In this document: positions 5,936 to 12,905 of the stretch, piece by piece | Position numbering within the stretch: the first letter of the stretch is position 1 | How the letters are laid out: each line of letters begins with the position of its first letter | Assembly: GCA_964367085.1 (NCBI GenBank) | Contig: CAYIWL010000018.1 | Location: 1 to 15,571 of the forward strand | Origin: JACPIN01 sp964367085 | GTDB lineage: Archaea; Nanobdellota; Nanobdellia; SCGC-AAA011-G17; ARS1403 | Reading direction: 5' to 3' | DNA: 15,571 nt | Program-made: the position numbers and the translations under genes | The notes under the pieces: generated by a model | What the model was told of the DNA's origin: nothing | The model's input: only the letters and a program-made list of their open reading frames with translations | Databases searched by the model: none

Positions 5936-6529
5936 TTATCTTGCGCTATCAGCCTGTCTTTCAAGCTCAAGTTTTTTTGCAACTGCATTGCTCTGCATAT
6001 TTAGATTGTAGGCATTTATTATTTCGTCAGCTAAAGCCTGATACATCTTTTTCTTTTTACCAAAGGCAGCAGCATAAGCACCCTGCACCATATACCTGAA
6101 TGCAAGATCAATTCTTCTTTGAGGAGCGCATTCGACAGATTTAGGATATCTCGCGCCACCATATTCTATCGTCGTAATCTCTTCGCGCGGAGCAGCATTT
6201 TCAACAGCTCTAACAAGGACATCAACAGGATTTTTTTTCAGTCTCTCTTCAATTAATTTTAAAGTGTTAAAGACAAGCGAGTAAACTTTCACAGCTTTCC
6301 CGCCGTTGTGGCCAGAACTATATTTATGTTTTTTACCTTTATGCCCGGTAGCCATTAAATGGTTCATCAATCTTTCAGTAATATTATAATCGCTTTTATG
6401 AAACTGTGTCTTTACGCTTCTCCCAGAACTTCTAGGAACAGATCTCATTTCAAGATTAATATATCTCTGAAGTCCAGGGTCATTTACTTTTATTCCAGAA
6501 ATGTCCCAAGTGTCAAATAAGTTCATCAT
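5936..6529 (-). CDS. rps7: Small ribosomal subunit protein uS7
   Basis: uS7 binds the 3' major domain of 16S rRNA and starts assembly of the subunit head. The archaeal pattern is clear: LFDTWDISGIKVNDPGL, then RYINL, GGR-like SSGRSVKTQF, NITERLMNHLM, NPVDVLVRAVENAAPREE (where b/S7 proteins contact rRNA and tRNA) and YGGARYP..V.CAPQRR. I place the start at ATG 6529 (MMNLF), or the next codon, giving 197 residues. The frame extends to a TTG at 6565, which would overlap the upstream gene by 32 bases and has no ribosome binding site. The upstream stop is four bases before 6529, which fits coupled translation. Confidence 0.95.
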   Translation of the reverse strand: MMNLFDTWDISGIKVNDPGLQRYINLEMRSVPRSSGRSVKTQFHKSDYNITERLMNHLMATGHKGKKHKYSSGHNGGKAVKVYSLVFNTLKLIEERLKKNPVDVLVRAVENAAPREEITTIEYGGARYPKSVECAPQRRIDLAFRYMVQGAYAAAFGKKKKMYQALADEIINAYNLNMQSNAVAKKLELERQADSAR

Positions 6530-6533
6530 TTTT

Positions 6534-6791
6534 TCAGTTAGTAGTCTTTTCAATTGCCGGTTCAATCATCTGATTTATTTCTTTATCATTGAGTAACCTA
6601 TCAAGTGTACCTTCATTTATCTCAGTCATTAAATCATTAAACTTTTCCATCCTGGAATCTAATTGCTGAAGTGTCAGAGTAAGATCAGTATCACTGTCAG
6701 CGCTTTCATATTCATTTAATAATCTGTAAAATTCCCCAGCTAATCTTCTAAACCTAATAGAATATTTTTCAGAATATCTTTCTTCAGTCAT
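6534..6791 (-). CDS. Unknown 85-residue protein inside the uS12-uS7 operon
   Basis: The gene begins at ATG 6791, one base after the uS12 stop, and ends four bases before the uS7 start. It is therefore cotranslated with ribosomal proteins. A longer form starting at TTG 6812 would overlap uS12 and is less likely. The protein is acidic and almost wholly helical, with heptad-like stretches (about residues 10-30 and 38-60), suggesting a coiled coil or small helical bundle. It has no nucleic acid-binding basic patch and no catalytic motif. I do not recognise it. In most archaea uS12 and uS7 are adjacent, so it may be a lineage-specific insertion, perhaps ribosome or translation related. Confidence 0.7.
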   Translation of the reverse strand: MTEERYSEKYSIRFRRLAGEFYRLLNEYESADSDTDLTLTLQQLDSRMEKFNDLMTEINEGTLDRLLNDKEINQMIEPAIEKTTN

Positions 6792-6792
6792 T

Positions 6793-7230
6793 TTATCTTC
6801 TTCCCTTTTCAATCCTTCCTTTCAGAAGGGCATCTAAGCTTTGATCATTAACTTTAATGATTTGCCATCTTACTCCAGGAAGGTCTCCTTTAGATCCCCC
6901 CATTGCTCCGCCGATGCATTCTATAATAACCTCGTCGTGCTCATTTATAAATCTAGAAGCTAAATTTCCAGGAACAAACGCAGTTACTTTTCTATTATTT
7001 TTTGTGAGCTGGACTTTGCAGCATTTTCTCATCGCAGAATTCGGCTGTTTAGCTTCGAGCTGGACTTTACTCAGCACAATTGCTTTTGCCTGGCTCGCAC
7101 CCTTCAAAGGATCAGATTTGATTTTCAATCCATATAATCTTCTCTTAAACCATTTATCCTTCAATCTGCTTTGAGCTCTTCTTCTTTTCAATTTATTCCC
7201 TGCTCCCAATCCATTTGGTTTTTTCCCCAT
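6793..7230 (-). CDS. rps12: Small ribosomal subunit protein uS12
   Basis: uS12 sits at the decoding centre and affects accuracy. The 145-residue archaeal form has the hallmark EAKQPNSAMRKC (residues about 59-70), then VTAFVPG and the decoding loop GGAMGGSKGDLPGVRW (about 107-122). The N-terminus is basic (GKKPNGLGAGNKLKRRR), as expected for the rRNA-threading extension. Its ATG directly follows the NusA stop with no spacer (TAA-ATG), and its stop is one base from the next gene, so this is a tightly coupled operon. The replacement of usual IRKC by MRKC and of VRY by VRW are mild variations. Confidence 0.96.
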   Translation of the reverse strand: MGKKPNGLGAGNKLKRRRAQSRLKDKWFKRRLYGLKIKSDPLKGASQAKAIVLSKVQLEAKQPNSAMRKCCKVQLTKNNRKVTAFVPGNLASRFINEHDEVIIECIGGAMGGSKGDLPGVRWQIIKVNDQSLDALLKGRIEKGRR

Positions 7231-7644
7231 TTATTCAACTCGAATGTTATTTATTTTGAAATATCTTGACACAACGTCTTGCAGATTAGTCAAACCGATT
7301 TTCCCGCGGCCGATTAATAAACCTTTCGTTTTGCGGTCTTTGCAGCGCAGAATTAGATTTTTATCTTCTTGCTCAATCTCATCAACTTTTATAGGGTAAA
7401 TAAAATCCTTAATAAATTCTTTTACATCGTCGCTATAGCCTATGACTTTAATTCTTTTATTAAACATACTCTGTATTTTTTTTATCTTTTTTCCGCCAAC
7501 ACCAATAAGTGAACTTACCTTTTCTTTGTTGACAATGCAGTAAAGCATCCCATCTTGCAGGAATAAATCTTTTATCTGGACTTTCCCGACGTTTTCAAGT
7601 AGGGCAATATCTTTTATCAGCTCAGCATCGTAAAGTCTTTTCAT
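7231..7644 (-). CDS. nusA: Archaeal NusA-like two-KH RNA-binding protein
   Basis: The 137-residue protein is a short archaeal NusA consisting of two KH domains without the bacterial polymerase-binding and S1 domains. KH signatures are SSLIGVGGKKIKKI (residues about 44-57) and GLLIGRGKIGLTNL (about 108-121). Archaeal NusA is thought to aid transcription elongation or rRNA processing by binding RNA. Its position between eL30 and uS12 is the conserved archaeal order. The ATG overlaps the eL30 stop by four bases (ATGA) and its stop abuts the uS12 ATG. Confidence 0.93.
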   Translation of the reverse strand: MKRLYDAELIKDIALLENVGKVQIKDLFLQDGMLYCIVNKEKVSSLIGVGGKKIKKIQSMFNKRIKVIGYSDDVKEFIKDFIYPIKVDEIEQEDKNLILRCKDRKTKGLLIGRGKIGLTNLQDVVSRYFKINNIRVE

Positions 7645-7901
7645 TTAGTCAATCCGATAACGGAAACAGAAAAAGGTTTTTTACAAACAATCCCGATTTC
7701 CTTATTAGTTACTTCAAGATCAATTACTTCAGTTTCATTTCCATAATAATTTATTCCATCTTTCACAGAATCAAGGCAGTTGCTCGCAACATATATTGCT
7801 TTCAACCGATCATTCTTCAATAATTTTAAGTTTCTTTCAGTTCCAAAAACTAATTTCTCACTATTTTCCAGCAGATCTTTCTTAAGTTTTTCAATTTTCA
7901 T
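7641..7901 (-). CDS. rpl30e: Large ribosomal subunit protein eL30
   Basis: The 86-residue protein has the L7Ae/eL30 fold order. KLVFGTERNLKLLK (residues about 16-29) matches the conserved G.....K.... segment, followed by KAIYVASNC and a C-terminal IGIVCKKPFSVSVIG. eL30 is an archaeal/eukaryotic large-subunit protein that binds a kink-turn RNA. It heads this operon here. A TATA octamer (7924-7931) lies 22 bases before the ATG and predicts a leaderless transcript. The usual upstream RNA polymerase gene (rpoA2) is not present, so the operon has been cut off from the polymerase genes. Confidence 0.9.
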   Translation of the reverse strand: MKIEKLKKDLLENSEKLVFGTERNLKLLKNDRLKAIYVASNCLDSVKDGINYYGNETEVIDLEVTNKEIGIVCKKPFSVSVIGLTK

Positions 7902-7923
7902 GGTATTTCGCTGTTAATTTGAA

Positions 7924-7931
7924 TTTTTAAA
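7924..7931 (-). promoter_or_regulatory. TATA box of the eL30-NusA-uS12-uS7 operon
   Basis: TTTAAAAA on the minus strand ends 22 bases before the eL30 ATG. It seems to drive the five-gene operon, since the genes overlap or abut. Confidence 0.55.
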
Positions 7932-7949
7932 TTTATCTTATTTTTGCAG

Positions 7950-8912
7950 TTAGGCTCTCTTTAAGTACCTAGATGAAAAATCTTCGTTTGAATACTCCAT
8001 TAAATCATATCCTAATAATCCTCTTTTTGGCGCTAGCAAAAAAACATGCGGATTCAGCAATCTATCCCGCTTCCTAGATTGCATAATCTCTGGAATTTTC
8101 CTTTCAAAATCCTTGTCGCTGCTTATTATTCCTACTCTTTCGCCATGGTCTAATGCAGTATTTATTATGATTATATCTCCATCGTCTACTAAAGGGCTAA
8201 ATCTTTCATTGCTTAGCAGGATTTTTCTATTCTCATAAACATTGCTTCTTATCTCATTTATAGCATCTATCCTCGTTCCTAGTTCTTTCAAAATTTCTCT
8301 TATCTCAGTTGCGCATTCCTCATTTAAGTATCGTATCGTCTTTCCATATCCTCTATTTGTCAATAAAAGGCCTTTTGTAAAATCTCCTTTTCTCATAGAG
8401 GGTGGCGCATATCTTTTTCTGAAATGTTTTGGCGATATTTTATTCTTTTGTTCTAGTTTCTGTTCGATTTGCTTCTTGATTCTGGCACACACATTCCCTA
8501 TCTCATGATATGCCTGTTCTGTAACCAAAAAATGATCTCTTGGAAGGGCCTGGGTGAGTAAGTAATCTAAGATTACATCTACTCTGAGAAAGTTTTCATC
8601 CACAGCGTTCCTTAGTTCTTTTTTGTCTATCCTTGTATTTTGTCCAGAAGAGATATCCACATACATATTAAAAAGGTCTTCCAATTCAAAATATTTTGAA
8701 TTAAACATTCTGCCGTATTGGGCTAAGGATTGCACTCCGTAGTTATAAAATCCACCAATCCCGCACAAGATGAAATTAGAATCAGGAGAAACAAGGTCAC
8801 AATTCTCAAACAGAGGTTCCATTCCTTCTGAAAGACACGCCAGTGTTTCTAGTTCTTTTCCTGGTGGGAGTGAATTGAAATTCATTTTTTGTTTTTGTAG
8901 TCTACATATCAT
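7950..8912 (-). CDS. Large PIN-like nuclease-fold protein of unknown role
   Basis: The 320-residue protein shows spaced PIN-type acidic residues. D44 in SPDSNFIL lies at the end of a first strand and E137 in TEQAYHEIGN follows the first helices. D244 and D246 lie in VDDGDIIIINTAL, and D266 and D268 in IISSDKDF at the fourth strand. An intact acid set predicts a metal-dependent RNase or flap-type nuclease. The protein is much longer than VapC toxins (about 120-140 residues). The extra length lies mainly between the E and the third acid (residues about 140-240, rich in Lys/Arg), a plausible RNA-binding insert. No antitoxin is adjacent. It diverges from aEF1A across 103 bases. An alternative start is M10 (base 8885). 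Confidence 0.65.
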   Translation of the reverse strand: MICRLQKQKMNFNSLPPGKELETLACLSEGMEPLFENCDLVSPDSNFILCGIGGFYNYGVQSLAQYGRMFNSKYFELEDLFNMYVDISSGQNTRIDKKELRNAVDENFLRVDVILDYLLTQALPRDHFLVTEQAYHEIGNVCARIKKQIEQKLEQKNKISPKHFRKRYAPPSMRKGDFTKGLLLTNRGYGKTIRYLNEECATEIREILKELGTRIDAINEIRSNVYENRKILLSNERFSPLVDDGDIIIINTALDHGERVGIISSDKDFERKIPEIMQSRKRDRLLNPHVFLLAPKRGLLGYDLMEYSNEDFSSRYLKRA

Positions 8913-8931
8913 ACCTTTTAAACTTTTCCAT
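8902..8931 (-). other. Nine-codon mini-ORF overlapping the PIN-like gene start
   Basis: An ATG at 8931, preceded three bases earlier by GGTGA (8939-8935), opens a nine-codon frame encoding MEKFKRYDM. Its TAG (8904-8902) lies inside the start region of the PIN-like gene, whose ATG is at 8912. It could be an upstream ORF coupling or limiting translation, but such short frames arise easily by chance. Confidence 0.25.
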
Positions 8932-8954
8932 CTGTCACCACTAAGATTAAGTAA

Positions 8955-9006
8955 CCGAAACCTTTTTAAACCTGTAATTTTCCAGTTTTATAAGATAAAA
9001 GGAGGA
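8955..9006 (+). promoter_or_regulatory. aEF1A promoter and ribosome binding site
   Basis: CCGAAA (8955-8960), a BRE-like element, precedes a TATA box TTTTTAAA (8963-8970), predicting a start near 8992. The leader carries a strong Shine-Dalgarno sequence AAGGAGGA (8999-9006) nine bases before the ATG. Most other genes in the window look leaderless, so this one stands out as a strongly expressed, SD-led gene. Confidence 0.6.
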
Positions 9007-9015
9007 ATTTAAAGA

Positions 9016-10296
9016 ATGGCTAAGGAAAAACCACACATTAATTTAGTATTTATCGGTCATGTTGACCATGGAAAATCAACACTAGTTGGAAGATTACTAT
9101 ATGATTCTGGAAATCTGCCTGAAATTGAACTAAGAAAATTAAGAGAGCTTGCAAAGGAATTAGGAAAATCAGGATTTGAATTCGCGTTCGTAATGGACCA
9201 GTTGAAAGAAGAAAGGCAAAGGGGAGTTACAATTGACTTAAGCCATCAGAAATTTGTCACACCTAAATATGAATTTACAATAATTGATGCTCCAGGCCAT
9301 AGAGATTTTATTAAAAATATGATCACTGGTACAAGCCAAGCTGATGCCGCAGTTTTAGTAGTTGCTGCAACAGATGGAGTAATGGAGCAGACTAAAGAGC
9401 ATTTATTTTTATGCAAAACTCTTGGAGTTAAGCAGCTAATCGTCGCGGTTAACAAGATGGATGCTGTTAAATACGACAAAGCAAGATTTGAAAAAGTAAA
9501 AGCAGACATGGAAGCATTATTCAAGAAAGTGGGCTATAAGGTAGATACAATTCCCTTCTTAGCAACTTCTGGATGGGAAGGGGATAATGTAGTTAAAAAA
9601 TCAGCTAATATGAGTTGGTATGCTGGAAAGACTTTAGTTGAGCAGATTGATTTGCTTCAACAGCCTGAAAAGCCAACAGGTCTACCATTAAGACTGCCAA
9701 TTCAGGATGTTTATAATATCACTGGAATCGGCGTTGTTCCTGTTGGAAGAGTTGAAACTGGAATCTTAAAGGTGAATGATAAAATCATCATAGTTCCAGG
9801 AAGAGAAGGGAAGGGTGTCGAAGGCGAAGTTAAAACCATCGAAATGCACCACGAGCAAATCCAGCAAGCAGAGCCAGGAGACAACATTGGCTTTAGCGTA
9901 AGAGGAATAGGCAAGAAAGATATTGCAAGAGGAGATGTTCTTGGGCATCCGAATAATCCGCCCACAGTGGCTAAAGAATTTACCGCGCAGATAGTTGTCT
10001 TAAATCATCCTACTGTATTAACTGCAGGCTATACTCCGGTATTCCACATACATACTGCACAAGTAGCATGCCAGTTTGTAGAATTGCTAGAGCAAATTGA
10101 TCCTGCATCCGGTCAAGTAATAAAGCAAAAGCCGGATATGTTAAAGAATGGGGATGCTGCAAAAGTAAGAATCGTTCCGACAAAGCCAATTGTAATTGAA
10201 AAGAAATCTGACATTCCACATATGTCAAGCTTTGCAGTAAGGGATGCTGGCAATACAGTTGCTGCTGGGGTTTGCATCGATATAGTGAAGAAGTAA
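9016..10296 (+). CDS. tuf: Translation elongation factor aEF1A (EF-Tu/EF-1 alpha)
   Basis: The 426-residue GTPase delivers aminoacyl-tRNA to the ribosome. G-domain motifs are complete: GHVDHGKS (residues 14-21, P-loop), RGVTIDLSH in switch I, DAPGHRDF in switch II, and NKMD for guanine recognition. Domains 2 and 3 follow from about residue 225. The insert between the P-loop and switch I (ELAKELGKSGFEFAFVMDQLKEER) is the archaeal/eukaryotic EF-1 alpha form, not bacterial EF-Tu. It has its own strong promoter and SD. In many archaea it lies next to uS7 and EF-2. Here it faces away from the uS7 operon, and uS10 follows it. Confidence 0.97.
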   Translation: MAKEKPHINLVFIGHVDHGKSTLVGRLLYDSGNLPEIELRKLRELAKELGKSGFEFAFVMDQLKEERQRGVTIDLSHQKFVTPKYEFTIIDAPGHRDFIKNMITGTSQADAAVLVVAATDGVMEQTKEHLFLCKTLGVKQLIVAVNKMDAVKYDKARFEKVKADMEALFKKVGYKVDTIPFLATSGWEGDNVVKKSANMSWYAGKTLVEQIDLLQQPEKPTGLPLRLPIQDVYNITGIGVVPVGRVETGILKVNDKIIIVPGREGKGVEGEVKTIEMHHEQIQQAEPGDNIGFSVRGIGKKDIARGDVLGHPNNPPTVAKEFTAQIVVLNHPTVLTAGYTPVFHIHTAQVACQFVELLEQIDPASGQVIKQKPDMLKNGDAAKVRIVPTKPIVIEKKSDIPHMSSFAVRDAGNTVAAGVCIDIVKK

Positions 10297-10316
10297 TTTT
10301 CTTCTTTTTTTATTTT
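10288..10316 (+). terminator. Probable terminator of aEF1A
   Basis: AAGAAG (10288-10293, overlapping the stop region) and CTTCTT (10301-10306) can form a 6-bp hairpin with a seven-base loop. It is followed by a T-rich run to about 10316. Archaeal termination needs mainly the T run, so the hairpin may be incidental. Confidence 0.4.
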
Positions 10317-10335
10317 AATTTTATAGATGGTTAAT

Positions 10336-10343
10336 TTTATAAA
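10336..10343 (+). promoter_or_regulatory. TATA box of uS10
   Basis: TTTATAAA ends 23 bases before the uS10 ATG, so the transcript is probably leaderless and separate from aEF1A. Confidence 0.55.
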
Positions 10344-10366
10344 TACCATTTTTCTATTTTTATAAC

Positions 10367-10675
10367 ATGCCAAAAGCGAGAATAAATTTAGCAAGCGTAG
10401 ACATTAATCAGTTGAATGAAATATGTAGCGCGATTGTAGACATAGCCGGAAAGACGAAAGTTAATCTATCTGGACCTATCCCATTGCCGACGAGGAAATT
10501 AAAATTAACCACAAGAAAAAGCCCTGATGGCGAGGGGAAAGCAAGCTGGGAAAGATATGAAATGAGGATTCACAAAAGACTGATTGATTTAGGCGTTGAT
10601 GAACGAGCTTTAAGATTAGTTATGCGCGTCCCAATTCCAGACTCCGTTTCTGTCGAGATTGAAATGCTTGATTAG
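10367..10675 (+). CDS. rps10: Small ribosomal subunit protein uS10
   Basis: The 102-residue protein has the archaeal uS10 pattern. It starts with strand KARINLASVDINQLN and has the loop GPIPLPTRKLKLTTRKSPDG (residues about 37-56). WERYEMRIHKRLIDL (about 61-75) follows, and the C-terminal strand PDSVSVEIEML closes it. uS10 lies in the subunit head. It has its usual position after aEF1A, separated by 70 bases including a terminator-like element and a new TATA box. Confidence 0.96.
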   Translation: MPKARINLASVDINQLNEICSAIVDIAGKTKVNLSGPIPLPTRKLKLTTRKSPDGEGKASWERYEMRIHKRLIDLGVDERALRLVMRVPIPDSVSVEIEMLD

Positions 10676-10733
10676 CTTTATCATATTTTAATATTTTTTA
10701 AAATAAAATTCAAATTTGTGAAAATTACATTAA

Positions 10734-10752
10734 ATTATTTTTCAAAAATAAT
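10734..10752 (+). promoter_or_regulatory. Perfect inverted repeat upstream of prkA
   Basis: ATTATTTTT and AAAAATAAT form a perfect 9-base inverted repeat around one C, in the 148-base AT-rich spacer between uS10 and prkA. An overlapping ACATT (10727-10731) and AATGT (10750-10754) extends the symmetry with a bulge. It is either an operator for the stress operon or a weak terminator of uS10. No clean TATA box at the usual distance from prkA was seen, only AT-rich sequence. Confidence 0.35.
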
Positions 10753-10823
10753 GTATATTATAATTTAACGTATGCTGAACGGAAATATTAATAAATTAAA
10801 ACAAGTTAAAAATTTTTGCAGAA

Positions 10824-12878
10824 ATGAGCCTAGCAGAGATTATTCTGGACAGGGAAGTAGAAAGTGACAAGGAAACATATAAGAAGCTTCATTGGGAGGG
10901 TTCATTTAGTTCTTATCTTAATTTAGTCGAATCTAATCCAAGAATTGTTAGAACAGCGTTTCAAAGAATTTTTGATATGGTTACATCCTACGGCCAGGAA
11001 GTTGTAGAAGACGTCAGAAAAGAAAAAGTTGTAAGATATAAATTCTTTGAGGATCCAATGGAAAGCGGGAAAGATGCTATTTTTGGCCTTGATGAACATT
11101 TATCCCAACTTGTTGATGTTTTTAAAGCTGCAGCTCAAGGATATGGAGTGGAAAGAAGATTATTTCTCCTTCATGGCCCTGTCGGGAGCTCAAAAAGTAC
11201 CGTCGCCAGATTACTAAAAAAAGGTCTTGAATTATATTCACGAACTGACGATGGTGTTCTTTATACATTTGGCTGGAGACCTGAAAATCAGGAAAGAGAT
11301 ATTGAAGTAGTCGATTGTCCTATGCATGAAGAGCCGTTAAATCTAGTACCATTAGAATTCAGAGATAAATTAGAAGAAAAACTTAACAGCAATATTGAAG
11401 GAAATAGATATAAGATCTCTATTGATGGTAAGCTTTGTCCTCCATGCAGACAAGAATTCAGAGAAAGATTAAGAAGATATGATGGTGATTGGCGTCGTGT
11501 ATTAGACGAGGTTGTAATTAAAAGATTTATACTTTCAGAAGAAGACAGGATCGGAATAGGAACATTTCAACCGAAGGATGAAAAAAATCAGGATTCTACT
11601 GAGCTAACTGGAGACATTAATTACAGGAAGATTGCAGTTTTCGGTTCAGATTCAGATCCAAGAGCATTTAATTTCGACGGAGAATTAAATATCGGTAATA
11701 GAGGTATGGTTGAGCTGATAGAGTTACTTAAGCTTGATGTTGCATTTCTATACGATCTTCTCGGAGCTTCTCAGGAACACGTTATTAAACCGAAAAAATT
11801 TCAACAAGTTTCTATAGATGAAGTATTGCTTGGGCATACTAATGAGCCAGAGTATAAAAGATTACAGAGCAATGAGTTTATGGAAGCATTGAGAGATAGA
11901 ACTACAAAGATAGATATTCCTTACGTTACAAAATTATCTGATGAAATTAAAATTTATGAAAGAGATTACAATAAGGGAACAGTGAGAGGAAAACACCTTG
12001 CGCCTCATGCATTGGAAACAGCTTCTATGTGGGCCGTTTTAACTAGATTAGAGCAACCGAAAAATGCCGGATTAACATTATTGCAGAAACTAAAACTCTA
12101 TGATGGAATGATCATCCCCGGATTTACTCCAGAGAATGTAAAAGAGCTGAGGGAAGAAGCAAAAAATGAAGGGATGAGTGGAATTTCCCCCAGATATGTC
12201 CAGGATAAAATATCAAATGCATTGGTCCGTGCAAGCGTGGACGAGATATGTGTAAATCCGTTTATGATACTTAATGAACTTGAAGAAGGCTTGAGGCATC
12301 ATTCTCTTATCACAAGTGAACAACAAAGGGAAAAATTCAGAGAGCTTTTAGGAATTGTAAGAGGGGAATATGAAGAGCTGGTAAAGGATGAAGTAAGAAA
12401 GGCAATATCTGCTGACGAGGAAGCTCTTGGCAGGTTGTGTGGAAATTACATGGATAATGTCAAGGCATATACGCAAAAAGAGAAAGTCAAAAATAGATTT
12501 ACGGGACAAAATGAAGACCCAGATGAAAAATTAATGAGAAGCATTGAAGAAAAAGTTAGTATTGAGTCCTCGAGAAAAGACGATTTCAGGCAGCAGATAA
12601 TGAATTATATTGGAGCTTTAGCATTAGAAGGGAAAAAATTCGATTACAGATCTAATGAAAGATTAAGAAAAGCGTTAGAATTAAAATTATTTGAAGACCA
12701 GAAAGATAGTATTAAATTGACAAGCCTTGTATCAAATGTAGTAGATAAAGAAACTCAGGAAAAGATAGATGTAGTTAAGGCAAGGATGATAAGGGAGTAT
12801 GGTTATTGCGATGTATGTGCAACTGATGTTCTACATTTTGTTGCCAGCATATTTGCAAGAGGGGATGTTAAAAAATAA
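10824..12878 (+). CDS. prkA: PrkA-family AAA+ serine protein kinase
   Basis: The 684-residue protein matches the full PrkA/YeaG architecture. The N-terminal AAA+ part has Walker A HGPVGSSKST (residues 117-126). The family-specific DCPMHEEPLNL (164-173) and LCPPCR (204-209) follow. Then come NRGMVELIELLKLDVAFLYDLLGASQE (292-318) in the Walker B region and LGHTNEPEY with sensor N340. GISPRYVQDKISNAL (453-467) holds the arginine expected for sensor 2. The C-terminal domain ends REYGYCDVCATDVL..VASIFARG, as in other PrkA proteins. PrkA phosphorylates Ser/Thr or, as later argued for Bacillus, may act as an ATP-dependent protease. It is typical in length and intact. It leads a three-gene set with YeaH and SpoVR (27- and 28-base gaps). 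Confidence 0.95.
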   Translation: MSLAEIILDREVESDKETYKKLHWEGSFSSYLNLVESNPRIVRTAFQRIFDMVTSYGQEVVEDVRKEKVVRYKFFEDPMESGKDAIFGLDEHLSQLVDVFKAAAQGYGVERRLFLLHGPVGSSKSTVARLLKKGLELYSRTDDGVLYTFGWRPENQERDIEVVDCPMHEEPLNLVPLEFRDKLEEKLNSNIEGNRYKISIDGKLCPPCRQEFRERLRRYDGDWRRVLDEVVIKRFILSEEDRIGIGTFQPKDEKNQDSTELTGDINYRKIAVFGSDSDPRAFNFDGELNIGNRGMVELIELLKLDVAFLYDLLGASQEHVIKPKKFQQVSIDEVLLGHTNEPEYKRLQSNEFMEALRDRTTKIDIPYVTKLSDEIKIYERDYNKGTVRGKHLAPHALETASMWAVLTRLEQPKNAGLTLLQKLKLYDGMIIPGFTPENVKELREEAKNEGMSGISPRYVQDKISNALVRASVDEICVNPFMILNELEEGLRHHSLITSEQQREKFRELLGIVRGEYEELVKDEVRKAISADEEALGRLCGNYMDNVKAYTQKEKVKNRFTGQNEDPDEKLMRSIEEKVSIESSRKDDFRQQIMNYIGALALEGKKFDYRSNERLRKALELKLFEDQKDSIKLTSLVSNVVDKETQEKIDVVKARMIREYGYCDVCATDVLHFVASIFARGDVKK

Positions 12879-12905
12879 TAGCAATATGGTACCCGATAGT
12901 ATAAC

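Noticed and set aside
6530..6565. 12-residue N-terminal extension of uS7 from a TTG
   Set aside because: It would overlap the upstream gene by 32 bases, has no ribosome binding site, and uS7 homology begins at the ATG-initiated part.
6792..6812. TTG start for the 85-residue gene
   Set aside because: It would overlap the end of uS12. The ATG one base after the uS12 stop is a normal operon junction.
9246..9524. Minus-strand frames within aEF1A
   Set aside because: These and the others at 9711-10394 are antisense to conserved aEF1A codons and have no start signals.
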